NCBI GenBank assembly: GCA_026261815.1
Contig: JAMPIT010000379.1
Location: 23,391,001 to 23,455,000 of the forward strand
Reading direction: 5' to 3'
Origin: Monarcha castaneiventris obscurior
Lineage: Eukaryota; Chordata; Aves; Passeriformes; Monarchidae
Length of the DNA: 64,000 nucleotides
Below the pieces are notes generated by a model. It was not told the DNA's origin, did no database searches, and saw only the letters and a list, made by a program, of their open reading frames with translations. Positions 27,301 through 38,100 of this stretch are shown here, one piece after another. Position 1 is the first letter of the stretch, and each line of letters opens with the position of its first letter. Position numbers and translations under genes: made by a program.

Positions 27301-30300
27301 TTTATTCTTACCAGTTTGGTCTTGGACAGCCTATTTTCCGAGATGTATCCTTACAGATAAGGAGACAGTTACATTGACATCTAACATACTTCTTCCCTGA
27401 AGGAGGGTTTTTGATTGGCTAAACAAAAGAAAAAACAAAGAACCACAACCACCAGAGAACACACATCAGAAGTCATAGCAATTCACTTTTTTCCACATAA
27501 CAGGATGACAAAGCAGAACAACTTCAGTGAAAAGTTCTTGCTAACAGAGAAATACACTTCCTCTTACAGAGGAAACTTCAGAGTCAACACAAAATTAGAA
27601 GTTTTTTCTTTCCTAAGAAGCGAAAATTTCCTAATTGGAACAAACAAATTCTGCAAACTCATGGAAAAAATATTCATATTTTAGCAATGACAACTCAAGG
27701 CTTCAGTTCAGTTATTCTTTAAAATGTGAGCTTATATAGTGATACATTTCAAAAAAAAAAAAAAAAACCACAGACCAAACCCCCAAAAATACACCCAAAA
27801 CCAGTCAAAACATCAAACAACCTTTCTTGCCTGCTACAATGGCTTTATTCAACAGTGAAAGGATCACAGTCTGTTACTTGGTCACTAAGAGAATATGTTG
27901 GCATCACTGAACTGTAATCTTATTTTAAACCGTACTGAAATTATCTTTCTCCAACCTGGTAGTCAAGTTTCAATGTCCCTTTCATACAGAAAATCAAAAG
28001 GTGCACAATACTTTGTTTGGCTTGAAACATTATATATGGGACAGGAAAGTGACTATCCGTGGCAAGTTCTCTACTTTCACTTTTAAGTGGAAAAAAAACT
28101 TCCTGCAGTTTTAAGGCTTCCTGTTTTCTGGACATAATTTAAAGTTCTTTTCATATAATAAATCCATATAATAAATCTAAACCAGTGTTTTTCATACAAA
28201 TGCTTGCAGTAGCTGTGGAGCATTGCAGTATCACATCCCAAAACTAAAACTGACAGGAGGAGGAAAAAAATAAAAAAGCAGGAGGCCAAAGAGTGAGGAC
28301 TTCAGTTAAGAGGAAGAGAAATAAATAGGTCTTGTGTTCACTGGAAAAGAACCTAGGACTTAAACATTTCAAAGTTGTTTTATTGTGGTCTGTTACAAGC
28401 TAACCAAGTGACTGAATAGTATTTCAGGATAAAGGCATTCATCCAGGTAGAGGTGCAGGTTAGTTACTTTGTTTCTCCCACTCTCAGAATAACTCAATTC
28501 CGCACTTCTCTTCATCCCATCAAAACCAATTTTATCCTTCTTTACAGAAGAGCAATTACTTAAATGACATCTTTGCTTTTTGTCCTCCTCAGAAGGAGAC
28601 ATCCTGCACAGCCAGCTCGACCGCGTGAACATTTATTCTAACTGCTTATGACCACCCTTGTGCCAGCACGCCTGGAGCTCGCACGCCAGCCACGCTTTTC
28701 CCTAGGGATGGCAGGGAGGGACCCGCCCTGCCCGGGTGAGGACATGCGTTCTGCCCCCACAGACAGAACAATGCCAGAAATCCGTTTTACCGTAGCTTCA
28801 TTGCAGACCGTGCACTTGACCACGTGCTGGTGCAGCTTGCCATCCAGATTGATCAGTGACTGGCACACGCGGCAGTTTATCACAGGAACACCGCTGGCAT
28901 CGGGACTTGCGATGGCAGTGTACGGAGGAGGAAGCTCTGCTGCAAGAGACAAGGGAATCTCAGCTGCAAAACCAGAGGATCCTACAACACTTCCAGCAAA
29001 TATCATCTCTAGCAGTCACAGCCTCAAAAAAGAAAAAACCCACACACCTCAAAAGTCAGTGTTTATACTAAACACAGAACAAACCTAAGTTTGCTTGCCC
29101 CTTCTCCACAGCTTCTGTGTACCCAAACATCATCCACAGTTGTAGGTAAAGCAAACCAGCAACACAAACACACAGTAAACCACCCCAGAAATGTGGATCC
29201 AACAAAACTCATCTATGTAACTCTATTTTGTATCAACTTTTTGCAGTCTTTAGAGAGTGCACGGAGAAAAAGCACTGAAAACCTCCAAACCTACTACAGA
29301 TTAGTAGCAACCAGAGACTGGCTTTTGAAGAAAAAGACCCCAGAAAATAAAACAAGACACAGGTAGGCAGAGTCATAAACAGTGTTCACAAATATCTAAA
29401 AAGACTGCAATACAAACAAGTGTTTATTGGATCTTAGCAAATACTACAGGTAAAAACACAGAAAAGTTCTGTTAAGAAAACAGGTGCTAGATGGGAAGTG
29501 GCATGAAATGCTTCGTTTTTGAGTACAACAGCAAATTTATGCTGCCTTGAAGAAAAAACCCAAAGTCTCAGAGTTTCTGCTTTTAAGGGTTCCAGATATT
29601 TTTCTTGTCCAGAAGCCAAAGTACCAATGCATGAGAAGGTCTTTAGTCACTTTGGAGAGGCTAACACAAGGAAGGCTTTAGTGGCCTCAGGCCTCCATGG
29701 AAGAACAGACTTCAGATTCCAGCTTTGTCAGTCTTGAGCCCACAACAAAACAGGGAGGAAACACGGAAGATCCTCTGAGGCTTAAGAATCCATGGAATGA
29801 AAATAATTCAGCGCAGTGATCTCTCACAAGCTTATCACCACAATTCTTTGGCATATAATAGCATTGACTTTTATTTCATCAAGATGTCCAGGGCTTTTCA
29901 AGTAAAGAACAGGTACACTCAGCAGTTCGCATTTACCTTTTCAAATACTAGTAGTTCAAAATGCTCTGCAGCCTTAGGCTTCAATAAGTTTTCTAAAAAT
30001 TACATCCAAGCAGCTAACAAACTCTTCAGAGAAGCAGTGAGAGATCAGCCTACTCCCTGTTTACCAACAGCACTGAACAGAGCAGTATCTGCTGGAGGGT
30101 GGTGAGGGAAATCACAGGCTGTTATCAAAGCTGACAAGCCCAAGTATTAAATTTAAGCCTGTAAGAAAGCACTCATCACTCCTGCACTCTGTCTTGAAGT
30201 GAATGCCATAAGCTGGAGGGATACAAGAAACCCTGTCTGCCCTTCAGAACCCAAAGTCATCGCACACTTTTGAAGCAGCATTGCTGTTCAGTGTGCTCCA

Positions 30301-33300
30301 TCTCTCTTTGCTACTTGGTCTACATATGACCCAGACCTGTGCTTGATTTTAACTCGCAGAGGCAGCAGGAAAAAGATGGATACCTTGCAAGTCTCAGAAT
30401 CACCCCCAATATACCTGAATTATTTCACATGAGAAGCAAAATTCACTTATATGCAACAATACAATTCTGAATTCATGACACAAACTGATGCCCCATTTTT
30501 TGAGCAAGTCAACTTCACACCTTTGGCTCTGATACACTGGTTACAGAAAACAACATCCTTAAGAAATATCAGGTAACAGTACTGTTATTTCTTCTGAGGA
30601 AATACATTCTGAAAAAATGCAGCATCCAGAAAAAAAAAACCAAAACACCAAAACACAGTACTTTGCAGTACAGTGATACCCCATTTTAAGCAAGGCTGCC
30701 ACATGCAGGACATGAGCCATTACAAGACACTAAAAAACAAACGCACACAAGACAAAACCCTAACCCACACATTTTGGCAACTAGAAACAAGCTCATGCCT
30801 ACTAGAGCACTCCAGAAACCAGGTTAGAGACTTGGATGATGGGGACAGCAGTGTCTTAACCACAGTGGCAAAGTCAAGGCTGCTGCAAGGGGGTTTTGGC
30901 AGTCAGCAGGCTGCTTAACTGCTCCTGCAGTGAGCAGCTGACGCTTTCTGGCTAGGAGACCAGGCAGCCAGAAAACAAAAGGCATGCTCAAAAGGCTAAA
31001 GACCAAACTCTCTGTCAGTACACCTCTACAGTTTGCTCCCAGCTTCAAGGTTGCTTTTCTGAAAAGCAACAATTGTTTTACAAAAGTTCTTGACTTTGTC
31101 CTCTCCATTTAAATGTGTGACTTCCTCAGTTCTGTGAGCTGGGAACAGGGTAGCTGTACCAAGGCAAACAATATCCTTAAGGGTACCAGAACGTGAAGAG
31201 ACACACAGCCACCAGCATTTCAGCTTTCCATGATCCTGGAATAGTTTAAAAATTGACAGCCATACCTTCTAGACATTTATAATTTTCTATACCCTATTTC
31301 CAAGTGATAACTCTCAGGAGTTCAAAAGCTGGTTAACTGAGGTGCGTGAGCCCCTACACACAGTGCCAGCCACTACTTCAGCCCCATCCTGGAGCTGCTT
31401 GGCTTCCAGGTAAGCAGCCTCGCTGTTCCTGTCCTGCTGGCTCAGCAAATATCAGATAGCAAGCGAATAATGGCTGCTTTTCACAGCCGTGCTGCAGCAA
31501 ATAGCATTTGCTATGGAGCAGAAAGCATGAGGTATCTTGGCACTGCAACCTTCATGCTTAAAGAAAACACGCATTTTGAAGAGCTCCAAAAAACAAACCA
31601 GCAAAAGCCACCAAAATTAAATGTAAAGAAAAGTATATTGGGGGAGGGTGAGAGGTGAGGGATAGTGAAAAGGAAAATAAAGACATTGTTTCAGAGTTCG
31701 CTGCTCATTACCCCTTAATAAAAAGGTTTCAAAGCACATTAGCATACCTTTTTTTTTTTAGTATGACTTTATTTTTTTTTGACAGCTTGAATTTCAGGCT
31801 AACTATAATATCTAAAACCAGTTCATAAAGGTCTGTCATGCTGGACACGACTGGGTGGTAGGCAAGCTTCACATACACACCAGGAGACATTTAATGAGAT
31901 ACTGAATTCCCTGCTGCTGACATACCAGTTTACAGCTATGTTATCAATTTTTCTTAAAAATACAAAAACAAACAAAAAAATCCAACAAAAAAACCCCAAA
32001 AACAACAACAAGAAAAAACCAACAAAACAACAACAAAAAAACCCCAAACCTAACAACAATTAGTTCAGCAAGATTAGCAAAGTACCCTACCATGCAGTAC
32101 ATCTGACTTCCTCCTCACCCCCACAGGATAGCGATGCAATGGCAGATATCCCATTTGCAACCTGAGAAATTCCTTGTGGTGCTTGTGCACTTTCCTCCCT
32201 TGGTAGTTGAAGGGTGGAAACCACAGAGAACCACTTGCAGCCTGCCTGGGTCAAACAGAAATGAGTTTGTTTTATTTGATTAAAAAGAAAATTCTTTATC
32301 ATGACCTGGGAGGGGCTGGGTAAGGGAAAAAATTAAATGATTGATGTCAGAGATAAGTTGTTAAGAACTAAGAAAGCCTGGGAAAAGCCCAAAAAACCTA
32401 AAAGAAACAAACAAAAAAAGCACTGACCAATCACCTTACTACAGGGAACAGAACTGATAGTCCCACACCCTTTGTGTTGTTAAAAGTTTCTTACATTCTG
32501 TGGCCTGCATCCACACTGAAAAGATTTTTTCTTGCTTGCTTCCATCATTAAGAACAAACACTGAGCCATTACCAGGATTCAACCATCCACCAGTTAACAC
32601 AGGAAAGGGTCAGCTGGGTCTCAGCTGCAGCTCAAGGGAAGAAAAAACTACCTTCAAACCATGGTCTCTGTATTTTAAAGTTCAGGGTGACATACTGGGC
32701 ACAGTAGATAATTACAGGGATAAACCTATTAATGCACATTCAAGGAGTAGTTTTGACACAAAGAGCTCCCTCCTTCCTCTGCCACTCCACACTATCCAGG
32801 TGATGTTAACCAAGGAAGCTCTGCAGAACGAGTTTGCTTTGGAAACAAACCCAATTTTTCCACAAGAATGCCTCTTCCCTCTAAGCCTAGCTTTGTGCTA
32901 GGGAGAGAGATAAAGACTGCCAGTTAGCTAGAAAGGAGGTTTAGCTTCCATAGATCCTTTCACTAAGGAAAGCTGACAGAGCAAGGGAAGCAGAGCTACT
33001 GGACTATGTCACAGCTCTGCAAAACTCTGTTCTGCAGCTATCTTAGAGTTTTGTAGAGCAGTTCTGAAGCGCTACCTAGTATGTTTGCTCATGGACTGAT
33101 CAAACAAGAGATATTCAATATTTAAGAAAGCTCTGTGTTGGTTCCTCCTCACTTTTGGGAACAAGCCACTTATCTCAAGCACCACAACCCATTGCAGGTG
33201 CCCAACCAGTTATCACAGGTAACAGATGCCCACTGAAGGCCCAGGAGGACAATGAGCTACCAACTGAAATGAGCACTTAGAGTCCAGCTCATTTCCAGTT

Positions 33301-34928
33301 CATGAGTTTTACCCTGGGTTCAAACAGGAGTCACTAATCTAATGCATTTTCATTATTTTTAAATTTACAAAGACTTAAAAAAAATTAAAAAACCAAAACA
33401 GATTGAAATGTATGCAAAAGTAATGGTTACAGGATAAGGATCACTAAGAATAAAAACATCAAACACCAGAATGTAAACTAAGGTAGACATACAGATTTAT
33501 TTTTTTTTACTTAGGGGATGATGCCAATACTATACAAATTGATTGCAAATAAACCCCAAATAAAAACCAAAGCCTCCAGCCTCTGCTGTTTTTTAGGCCA
33601 ATGTTCCTTTGTCCAGTTCAAATCAAAGTAAACAATCAACACAAACTAAAGGCCTAACTGAAATACATTTTCACATCAAGACAAAAAGGACTAGCTTTCC
33701 ATAAGTTCAAATATCATTCAAAACAGACAGATGCTCACTCATCCTAGTTACCTGCATGTCATGAATCCATACAGTTAATAGAAAACATTAAGAAAGGACC
33801 TACACACTGGAGCTATTGAGATAAGAACTGTAACCTTACATTTTAAAGGGTACTGCTGGCAAAGCTACTCTAATCTTATTTAGTCTTCATTCCTTCAGCT
33901 TTCTCCACACCTCCATTTCTCCTCTAAAATGGTTAACTGAAAAAAAACCAAGGAAAAAACCCCTACTAATGTACTTTGATAACGTCCTAATTTATATTTT
34001 CTAAGTAATTGTTATCTACTTATTAAATCAGTGAGTGTTGATCAACAAGATGATTTTTCTTAAGTCTGTGCAAGAAAGACAACACCATATAATTATGCCA
34101 CGACTACAGATTTGCAACCGCAGTATCGGACTTGCTTTAAAAATAAAGCCAAAACCAGCTATGGCCTTGAAACGTGTTTGCAAGGACATCCTGGTGGTTC
34201 TGGACTCCAGCTACCACACTGCACCGGGTGCCTTCGCTATTTCAGCGCGGCTGCCAGGGCAGGCGCTGACCGCACCTGGGCACCTCTGGGCAGCGGCCCC
34301 GCGATGGCCACGGGCCGCGGCGACCTGCGCGCTCGGCTCGGCTCGGCTCGGCTGGGCTGAGCCCCTCCCGCGGCCGCCGGTGCCCGGCTCAGCCGCTCTC
34401 AGCTCCGGATCTTCCACTTAATCCTGCTCCTAATTAATGGGGAAACCCAAGTCCAACAATTACCATGCAAGCCGCGGCATGCGAGCGAGTTATAATAAGC
34501 AGACCGGTTCGGGCTTGTTCTGCCCCTGCACACAATAATTTTGATTTCTTTTCTTTTTCCTGCCGAGCCGCTGAGGCCGGAGCGCGGCGGGGAGCGGGGC
34601 CTGCAGCCGGCACCGAGCGGCGTTACCTGTTGTTCCCCACGGGCGCCGGGCGGGCCGGGGCTCCCCCGCCGGCGGCCCCGGCCCGGCCCCGCTGCCCGGC
34701 TGAGGCGGGGGAGCCCCGCATCGCCGCCCCGGGCGGAGGCGCCGCGTCCCCGCCAGCCACAGCCACAGCGGCAGGGCCACCCCTCTGCCCGGCACGGCGC
34801 CGGGGCGCCGCAGCCGCCTTACCTCGGGGGCTGCTGTCCGGCAGGTAGGGCGGCGCGGTCGGGGTGACATTGCCGGAGCCGGGCGCGGAGAGCAGCGGGG
34901 AGCGCTCGTCCACCCCCTCGGCGGCCAT
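12202..34928 (-). CDS. PIP4P2: PIP4P2 (TMEM55A), type II phosphatidylinositol-4,5-bisphosphate 4-phosphatase, whole gene span, 7 coding exons
   Basis: Seven minus-strand exons (34,823-34,928; 28,791-28,939; 27,312-27,418; 25,492-25,615; 19,607-19,659; 13,490-13,580; 12,202-12,345) join in frame to 774 nt, giving 257 residues, the same length as the mammalian protein. The product is a late endosome/lysosome membrane protein reported to remove the 4-phosphate of PtdIns(4,5)P2. Visible features are a proline-rich cytosolic N-terminus with an acidic dileucine motif (ERSPLL, residues 8-13), a cysteine-rich core with repeated CxC/CxxC pairs (residues 55-177), the CKDTSRK segment at 107-113 where a CX5R phosphatase motif is expected, and two hydrophobic segments (about 192-211 and 224-247) before a short tail ending SYPEHSFA. 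All introns are GT-AG. The last position of CX5R is Lys instead of Arg. Identity is near certain from the length and residue-level match; catalytic activity is known from the family only. Confidence 0.97.
12490..12675 (-). mobile_element. CR1 LINE, 3' fragment, diverged
   Basis: The plus strand begins with the reverse complement of the CR1 tail (CCATAGGATAA) and continues through degenerate CR1 3' UTR phrases (TTGTTCAGGATTTTAACCC, CCAAGGATGGGGCTACACAA). It is in the same orientation as PIP4P2, in intron 6. Divergence suggests an old copy; the inner boundary is approximate. Confidence 0.7.
13490..13580 (-). CDS. PIP4P2: PIP4P2 coding exon 6 (residues 180-210, first membrane segment)
   Basis: Acceptor TCTAACAG and donor ACT|GTGAGT bound 91 nt. 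The exon encodes [13 protein letters not shown], with a basic cluster directly before a hydrophobic helix ([17 protein letters not shown]). The basic cluster on the cytosolic side fits the positive-inside rule. Confidence 0.95.
19607..19659 (-). CDS. PIP4P2: PIP4P2 coding exon 5 (residues 163-180), 53-nt exon
   Basis: This small exon is bounded by TTTTACAG and AT|GTAAGT. It encodes [17 protein letters not shown] and two bases of Ile180. Its CPHC pairs with CGHC of exon 4 to complete a four-cysteine knuckle. Its size makes it easy for gene finders to miss, but the flanking exons require it to keep frame. Confidence 0.94.
19660..25491 (-). other. PIP4P2 intron 4
   Basis: This 5.8-kb intron holds a solo LTR in antisense orientation (24,029-24,597). 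Elsewhere it is AT-rich sequence with homopolymer tracts. Short open frames in it, such as those near 22.2-22.7 kb, show no recognisable protein family. Confidence 0.85.
24029..24597 (+). mobile_element. Solo LTR of an avian endogenous retrovirus (ERVL/ERVK-like)
   Basis: The block opens TGTCCTGGATTCAGCTGGGA and closes with GCTGGCTGGGGTTAAGCC. Inside are the phrases AACTGGGGGGAGTTGGC and GGTGGTGAGCAATTGTGTTG, an ATT-triplet stretch, and an ATTAAA signal before ATCTCAAC. This layout matches an LTR type abundant in songbirds. No internal retroviral sequence flanks it, so it is a solo LTR. A possible 5-bp target duplication is imperfect (ACACC before, GCACC after). It is antisense to PIP4P2, as is usual for tolerated intronic LTRs. 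Confidence 0.8.
25492..25615 (-). CDS. PIP4P2: PIP4P2 coding exon 4 (residues 121-162)
   Basis: The acceptor is AACACAG; the donor is CTT|GTAAGT at 25,491. The exon completes Cys121, then reads [15 protein letters not shown], a Pro/Gln-rich linker, and [11 protein letters not shown], which contains the CGHC knuckle of the second metal-binding half. It ends on a codon boundary. Confidence 0.95.
25616..28790 (-). other. PIP4P2 introns 2 and 3 (interrupted by exon 3)
   Basis: Intron 2 is 27,419-28,790 and intron 3 is 25,616-27,311. Beyond the splice sites there are A-rich tracts (for example near 27,751-27,767) and a GC-richer patch near 28,650-28,740. I recognise no other gene or mobile element. 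Confidence 0.85.
27312..27418 (-). CDS. PIP4P2: PIP4P2 coding exon 3 (residues 86-121, carries the CX5R-like segment)
   Basis: Acceptor TTTAG and donor TG|GTAAGA bound 107 nt. The exon encodes [14 protein letters not shown], a run of closely spaced cysteines, and [14 protein letters not shown]. Cys107 sits where the catalytic cysteine is assigned in the mammalian protein. The residue six positions later is Lys113 (AAA), where I expect Arg, so the published CX5R signature is not strictly met. The exon is in phase 2 at its end. Confidence 0.94.
28791..28939 (-). CDS. PIP4P2: PIP4P2 coding exon 2 (residues 36-85)
   Basis: The acceptor is a pyrimidine-rich tract ending CTTGCAG just above 28,939; the donor is ACG|GTAAAA at 28,790. 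The exon completes an Ala codon, then encodes [14 protein letters not shown], followed by a Cys/His-rich stretch ([17 protein letters not shown]) that looks like the first metal-binding half of the core. It contains PPPY, a potential WW-domain ligand. It ends on a codon boundary. Confidence 0.95.
28940..34822 (-). other. PIP4P2 intron 1
   Basis: The intron starts at the exon 1 GTAAGG donor and ends at the exon 2 CTTGCAG acceptor. The first 600 bases are GC-rich island sequence; the rest is AT-rich with no recognised gene. It contains an A-rich simple repeat near 31,960-32,055. Confidence 0.9.
31960..32055 (-). repeat. A-rich simple repeat (CAA/CAAA type)
   Basis: Irregular AAAC, AACA and CAACAA units fill about 95 bases in PIP4P2 intron 1. 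On the minus strand it reads as GTTT-type simple sequence. No retrotransposon body adjoins it. Confidence 0.75.
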
Positions 34929-35130
34929 GGCTGCGGCGCGGAGGGCCCTGCCCGCTGCCGGGCGCGGGGCGGGGAGGCGGCCGGGCCGGCGGCGCCGGGG
35001 AAGGGGAAGGAGCGCAGAGGAAGGGGCTGGGAATGAATGAGAGCGGGGCGGGGAGCAGGGACGGCGGGGCGGGCGCTGGGCCGGCCGGCCCCTGGCACGG
35101 GGTAATGAGCGGGGCGGGCCGGGGGCGGTG
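34215..35130 (-). promoter_or_regulatory. CpG island and promoter of PIP4P2
   Basis: G+C and CpG density rise sharply against an AT-rich background. GC-box cores (GGGCGG or GGGGCGGGG) recur between about 34,957 and 35,126, upstream of the start codon for the minus-strand gene. No TATA box is placed convincingly. There is a short pentamer repeat (GGCTC units, about 34,331-34,352) inside the island, in intron 1. The transcription start is probably between 34,930 and 35,130. Confidence 0.75.
34823..34928 (-). CDS. PIP4P2: PIP4P2 coding exon 1 (residues 1-35 plus one base)
   Basis: The start ATG is at 34,926-34,928 on the minus strand, with a purine at -3 and G at +4 (GCCATGG), which is a strong initiation context. 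The exon encodes a Ser/Pro-rich N-terminus beginning [14 protein letters not shown] and ends at an AG|GTAAGG donor (34,822-34,821) in phase 1. The ERSPLL string fits the acidic dileucine class of lysosomal sorting signals. It lies inside a CpG island. Confidence 0.95.
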
Positions 35131-38100
35131 TCTGGGACAGAAACGTAACAACCCCCTTTTGTAAATAAATTTTTCCAAAAAAAAAAAAAAGTGCATTTGT
35201 TGAGTTGTGTGGTTTTTTTCTGGCTTTGTTTGTTTGTTTTGCTAAGGTTTTTTTAAGCTCTGTGTTTGTACATTGACATCAGTACTGGGGAAGTGCTACA
35301 GTCGGTTTAGCTGGAACCAGTCGCCTTTTGCAGGACTCTGGGGACGCGGACGGACTGAGGCGGCACTCACCGAGCTGTGATCGCCGTGGGAACCTCCAAG
35401 GGCGCTCTAAACGTGAGGAGACAAATCTACGTGTTATCAAATCGACTGCTCCACGGGGAAGTCTGTCCCCTGGTGCCACCGAGCTCTCTCAGGACGGAAG
35501 GACTAAATTTCCTTCTGCTAGACAGCTCACTCGGGCACCATCTGGAAGCCTCTGGCAAAGAGGGAAAACAGCCTTCCCTGATTAATTTATCAGACCATCT
35601 TGAGATAAAACTGATGTTTGTCCCCCGTGTGTCGTGTCCTGCTGTCCGTCGGTCAGACTGCCAGGCTGCAGTAATAGCAGAAGATAAGCACTTTGTACCC
35701 AAGCGGACACGACTGCCCGGCGGCACCAGCACTCAGGCGATGCGATTAACCAGAGCCCAGCCACTCCCTGAAACGACTTGCATGGAAGGCAGATGCTGCT
35801 CTAAGAACTGGGTAAAGGTGAGATCATGGCCTGAGAGTTCACAAGATGGTCATTTCTCATCTCTAATAATATAATTTATAAAATAAAACAGGATTTCTTG
35901 CATCGTGTTGAAAATAGTGTGCGGGAGCTTTTTTTCGTATTTGAATCTAGGAAATCAAACTGTTCTACAGAAACAGATTAATGTATTTGAGAGTCTGTAA
36001 GAAATAATCAAAACATTAAATTAAATGAAGGCGGATGTAGTTTATTTTTTGAAGATTTCAATAATTATTACTTTAATAACTGTAATATGGAACTGATCAA
36101 CTACTCATTTGGTGCAAAATTGTGGTTTTGAACATTATTATCCTGCAGAAATAAACTCTGAATATGAGTGAGCTCTGATGTAAGGGATAATGTGCTACAA
36201 CGCAGCTGGTTGTGTTGTGCCAGCTGTCTTCATCATGCAAGAAATGCAGTAATGCTACAGCAAACTTCTATTGGAAAATGTGGTAACTAACCTGCAAGAT
36301 GCCTTTTCAGTATAAACTACATTGAGCTTTCAGTGTTCTCAATATCAATACTTAACAGCTTTTTATTTTGGTGAGGATTTCTAAGGCTCAAGGTGTTCTG
36401 TGCCCCAAACTCCTTCTTGATAAGGTACTGTGAGGCCAACCTTGGTAGGTCAAAAGTAGGTTGTAAATATTACCAGTAAGGCTGTATTTTCAGCACATGA
36501 TTTTGCTATCACATGCCCAGTTTTCAACAAGTACAGAGCTGTAGGCTTTCTTTTGGAGTCCTATTGCAAGAACTGGCAGCTGCAACCAGATTTCTTTACT
36601 ATTTTTCTTGTACGGGTAAAGACAGAAAAGATTTCCTAAATTGCTAAAGCTGCCAACTGGGCAGGACTGAGTTCCACCAATGCCTGGTCCATCCTGCTGC
36701 GACTACAGCAAATCATCTGTGGGGGACCTCCTTCTCCACTGAACTGCTCTTCTGTGCCTCTGAAGAAGACTTGTAAACCTCAATTTCACTCTCAGGGACC
36801 TGCAGGGAAAGCTATGTCACAACTCAGTCTGACTGCTCAAGCCTGCACATACAGCTGAGAATCATTGTTATTAAGCATCCCAGCATGCTGACCTATTCTT
36901 GGAAATATGACTGTAATCTAAATAAGTACACATTTGGGATAAAAAAAATAAGAATTTCTCTAGCTCCTTGACTTGACTTTTCAGAGCTCTTTAAACACTA
37001 GTCACTTGAGCTGCTATAGTCTAAATAGCAGAAATTAGGGAATAGTTCAGTCATCTGCCTCTGTTTTTCAGTACTTCACATCCATGTGTTTAAAGGTAGC
37101 TAATAGTCTACAGGGCTTTCCAACCCAAACATTGTAGCCTGACGTGTAGATTTGCTAGCACTGTCTGCAGTATCCATGGGAAGCTGGATATGTACCAGGA
37201 AACTAGTTGATGCACTCAGCTGGTAACAAGCCTTCCTTGGATGTTACTTGAGCTCTAAAGGAAAAATTCAAACATCAGATAATGCCAGGCTGCAGACAGT
37301 TTAGGCAGTAAGAACTTGCTGCTTTCTTCCTGCTCTCTTCCTCTGGACACTATTGCCTCGTAAGACATGTTTAATTCAACTGCTGTGCAGTTTGGTGGGT
37401 AGGATGCTCTGCTCTGAGCAGCCCTGCTTGTGCCTGAGCTACCCAGAAGACACATCATGACTTGAGTTCAGCGTTGCAGCACAAGCTCGGGTGCTTTTCT
37501 GCACTTGTTGGCCCTGGGCTCCTTCAACTGGCGAGTCACAGCACACCCTGTGCACGCCTCAGCCTTCGCTGCGGTACTCAGCTGTGCTGCCAAGGCATCT
37601 CGGGGGCTCCCAGCACTGGAGGCTGAATGATACAGACTGTGAATCCAAGCATGTGCCTCCATGGGAAAGGCCTCCTACTGAAAACATGATACTGTGCAGC
37701 TTTGAAAATGACACAAGCAAAGGAACCAACTGTACCTCTGAGAACAGCCTTACAGAAGGTTTCTCAAGGTGTCATCACCTGTGTCACAGAACAGAATCAC
37801 ACATTCTCCTCTCTGTCCTGCCCCAGTCCTGTTGTTTTGTATAAGCTTCTGTACCAAATAAATGAGGGCTGAGCAAGGCCCTCATAACACTGGTTACTGA
37901 CAAGGCTTACATTTAGCAGAGAGATAAAATGAACAGGGTACAATATATTTTCTTCCTCTATTCTTATTAATGTCCCATGCATAGCGTGGCCTTTTGAAAA
38001 GCTTGGTAATGCTCAAGTTTAATTTTTCTTCATTCTAAAATTATCGCTCTCGTTTCTCGTTGTTGTTTTTTTTTCTTTTCCCTAGATAAAAGAATCTTAA

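Noticed and set aside
28648..29088. Plus-strand 146-codon open frame
   Set aside because: It lies antisense across PIP4P2 exon 2 and borrows its open reading from that coding sequence.
34465..34867. Plus-strand open frames opposite PIP4P2 exon 1
   Set aside because: They are open only because stop codons are rare in CpG-rich DNA; composition is Ala/Arg/Pro/Gly and no family matches.
34490..35098. Minus-strand open frame of 202 codons over the PIP4P2 island
   Set aside because: It is a GC-rich shadow frame: low-complexity Pro/Arg/Ala composition, overlapping the true first exon in another frame and lacking any domain.
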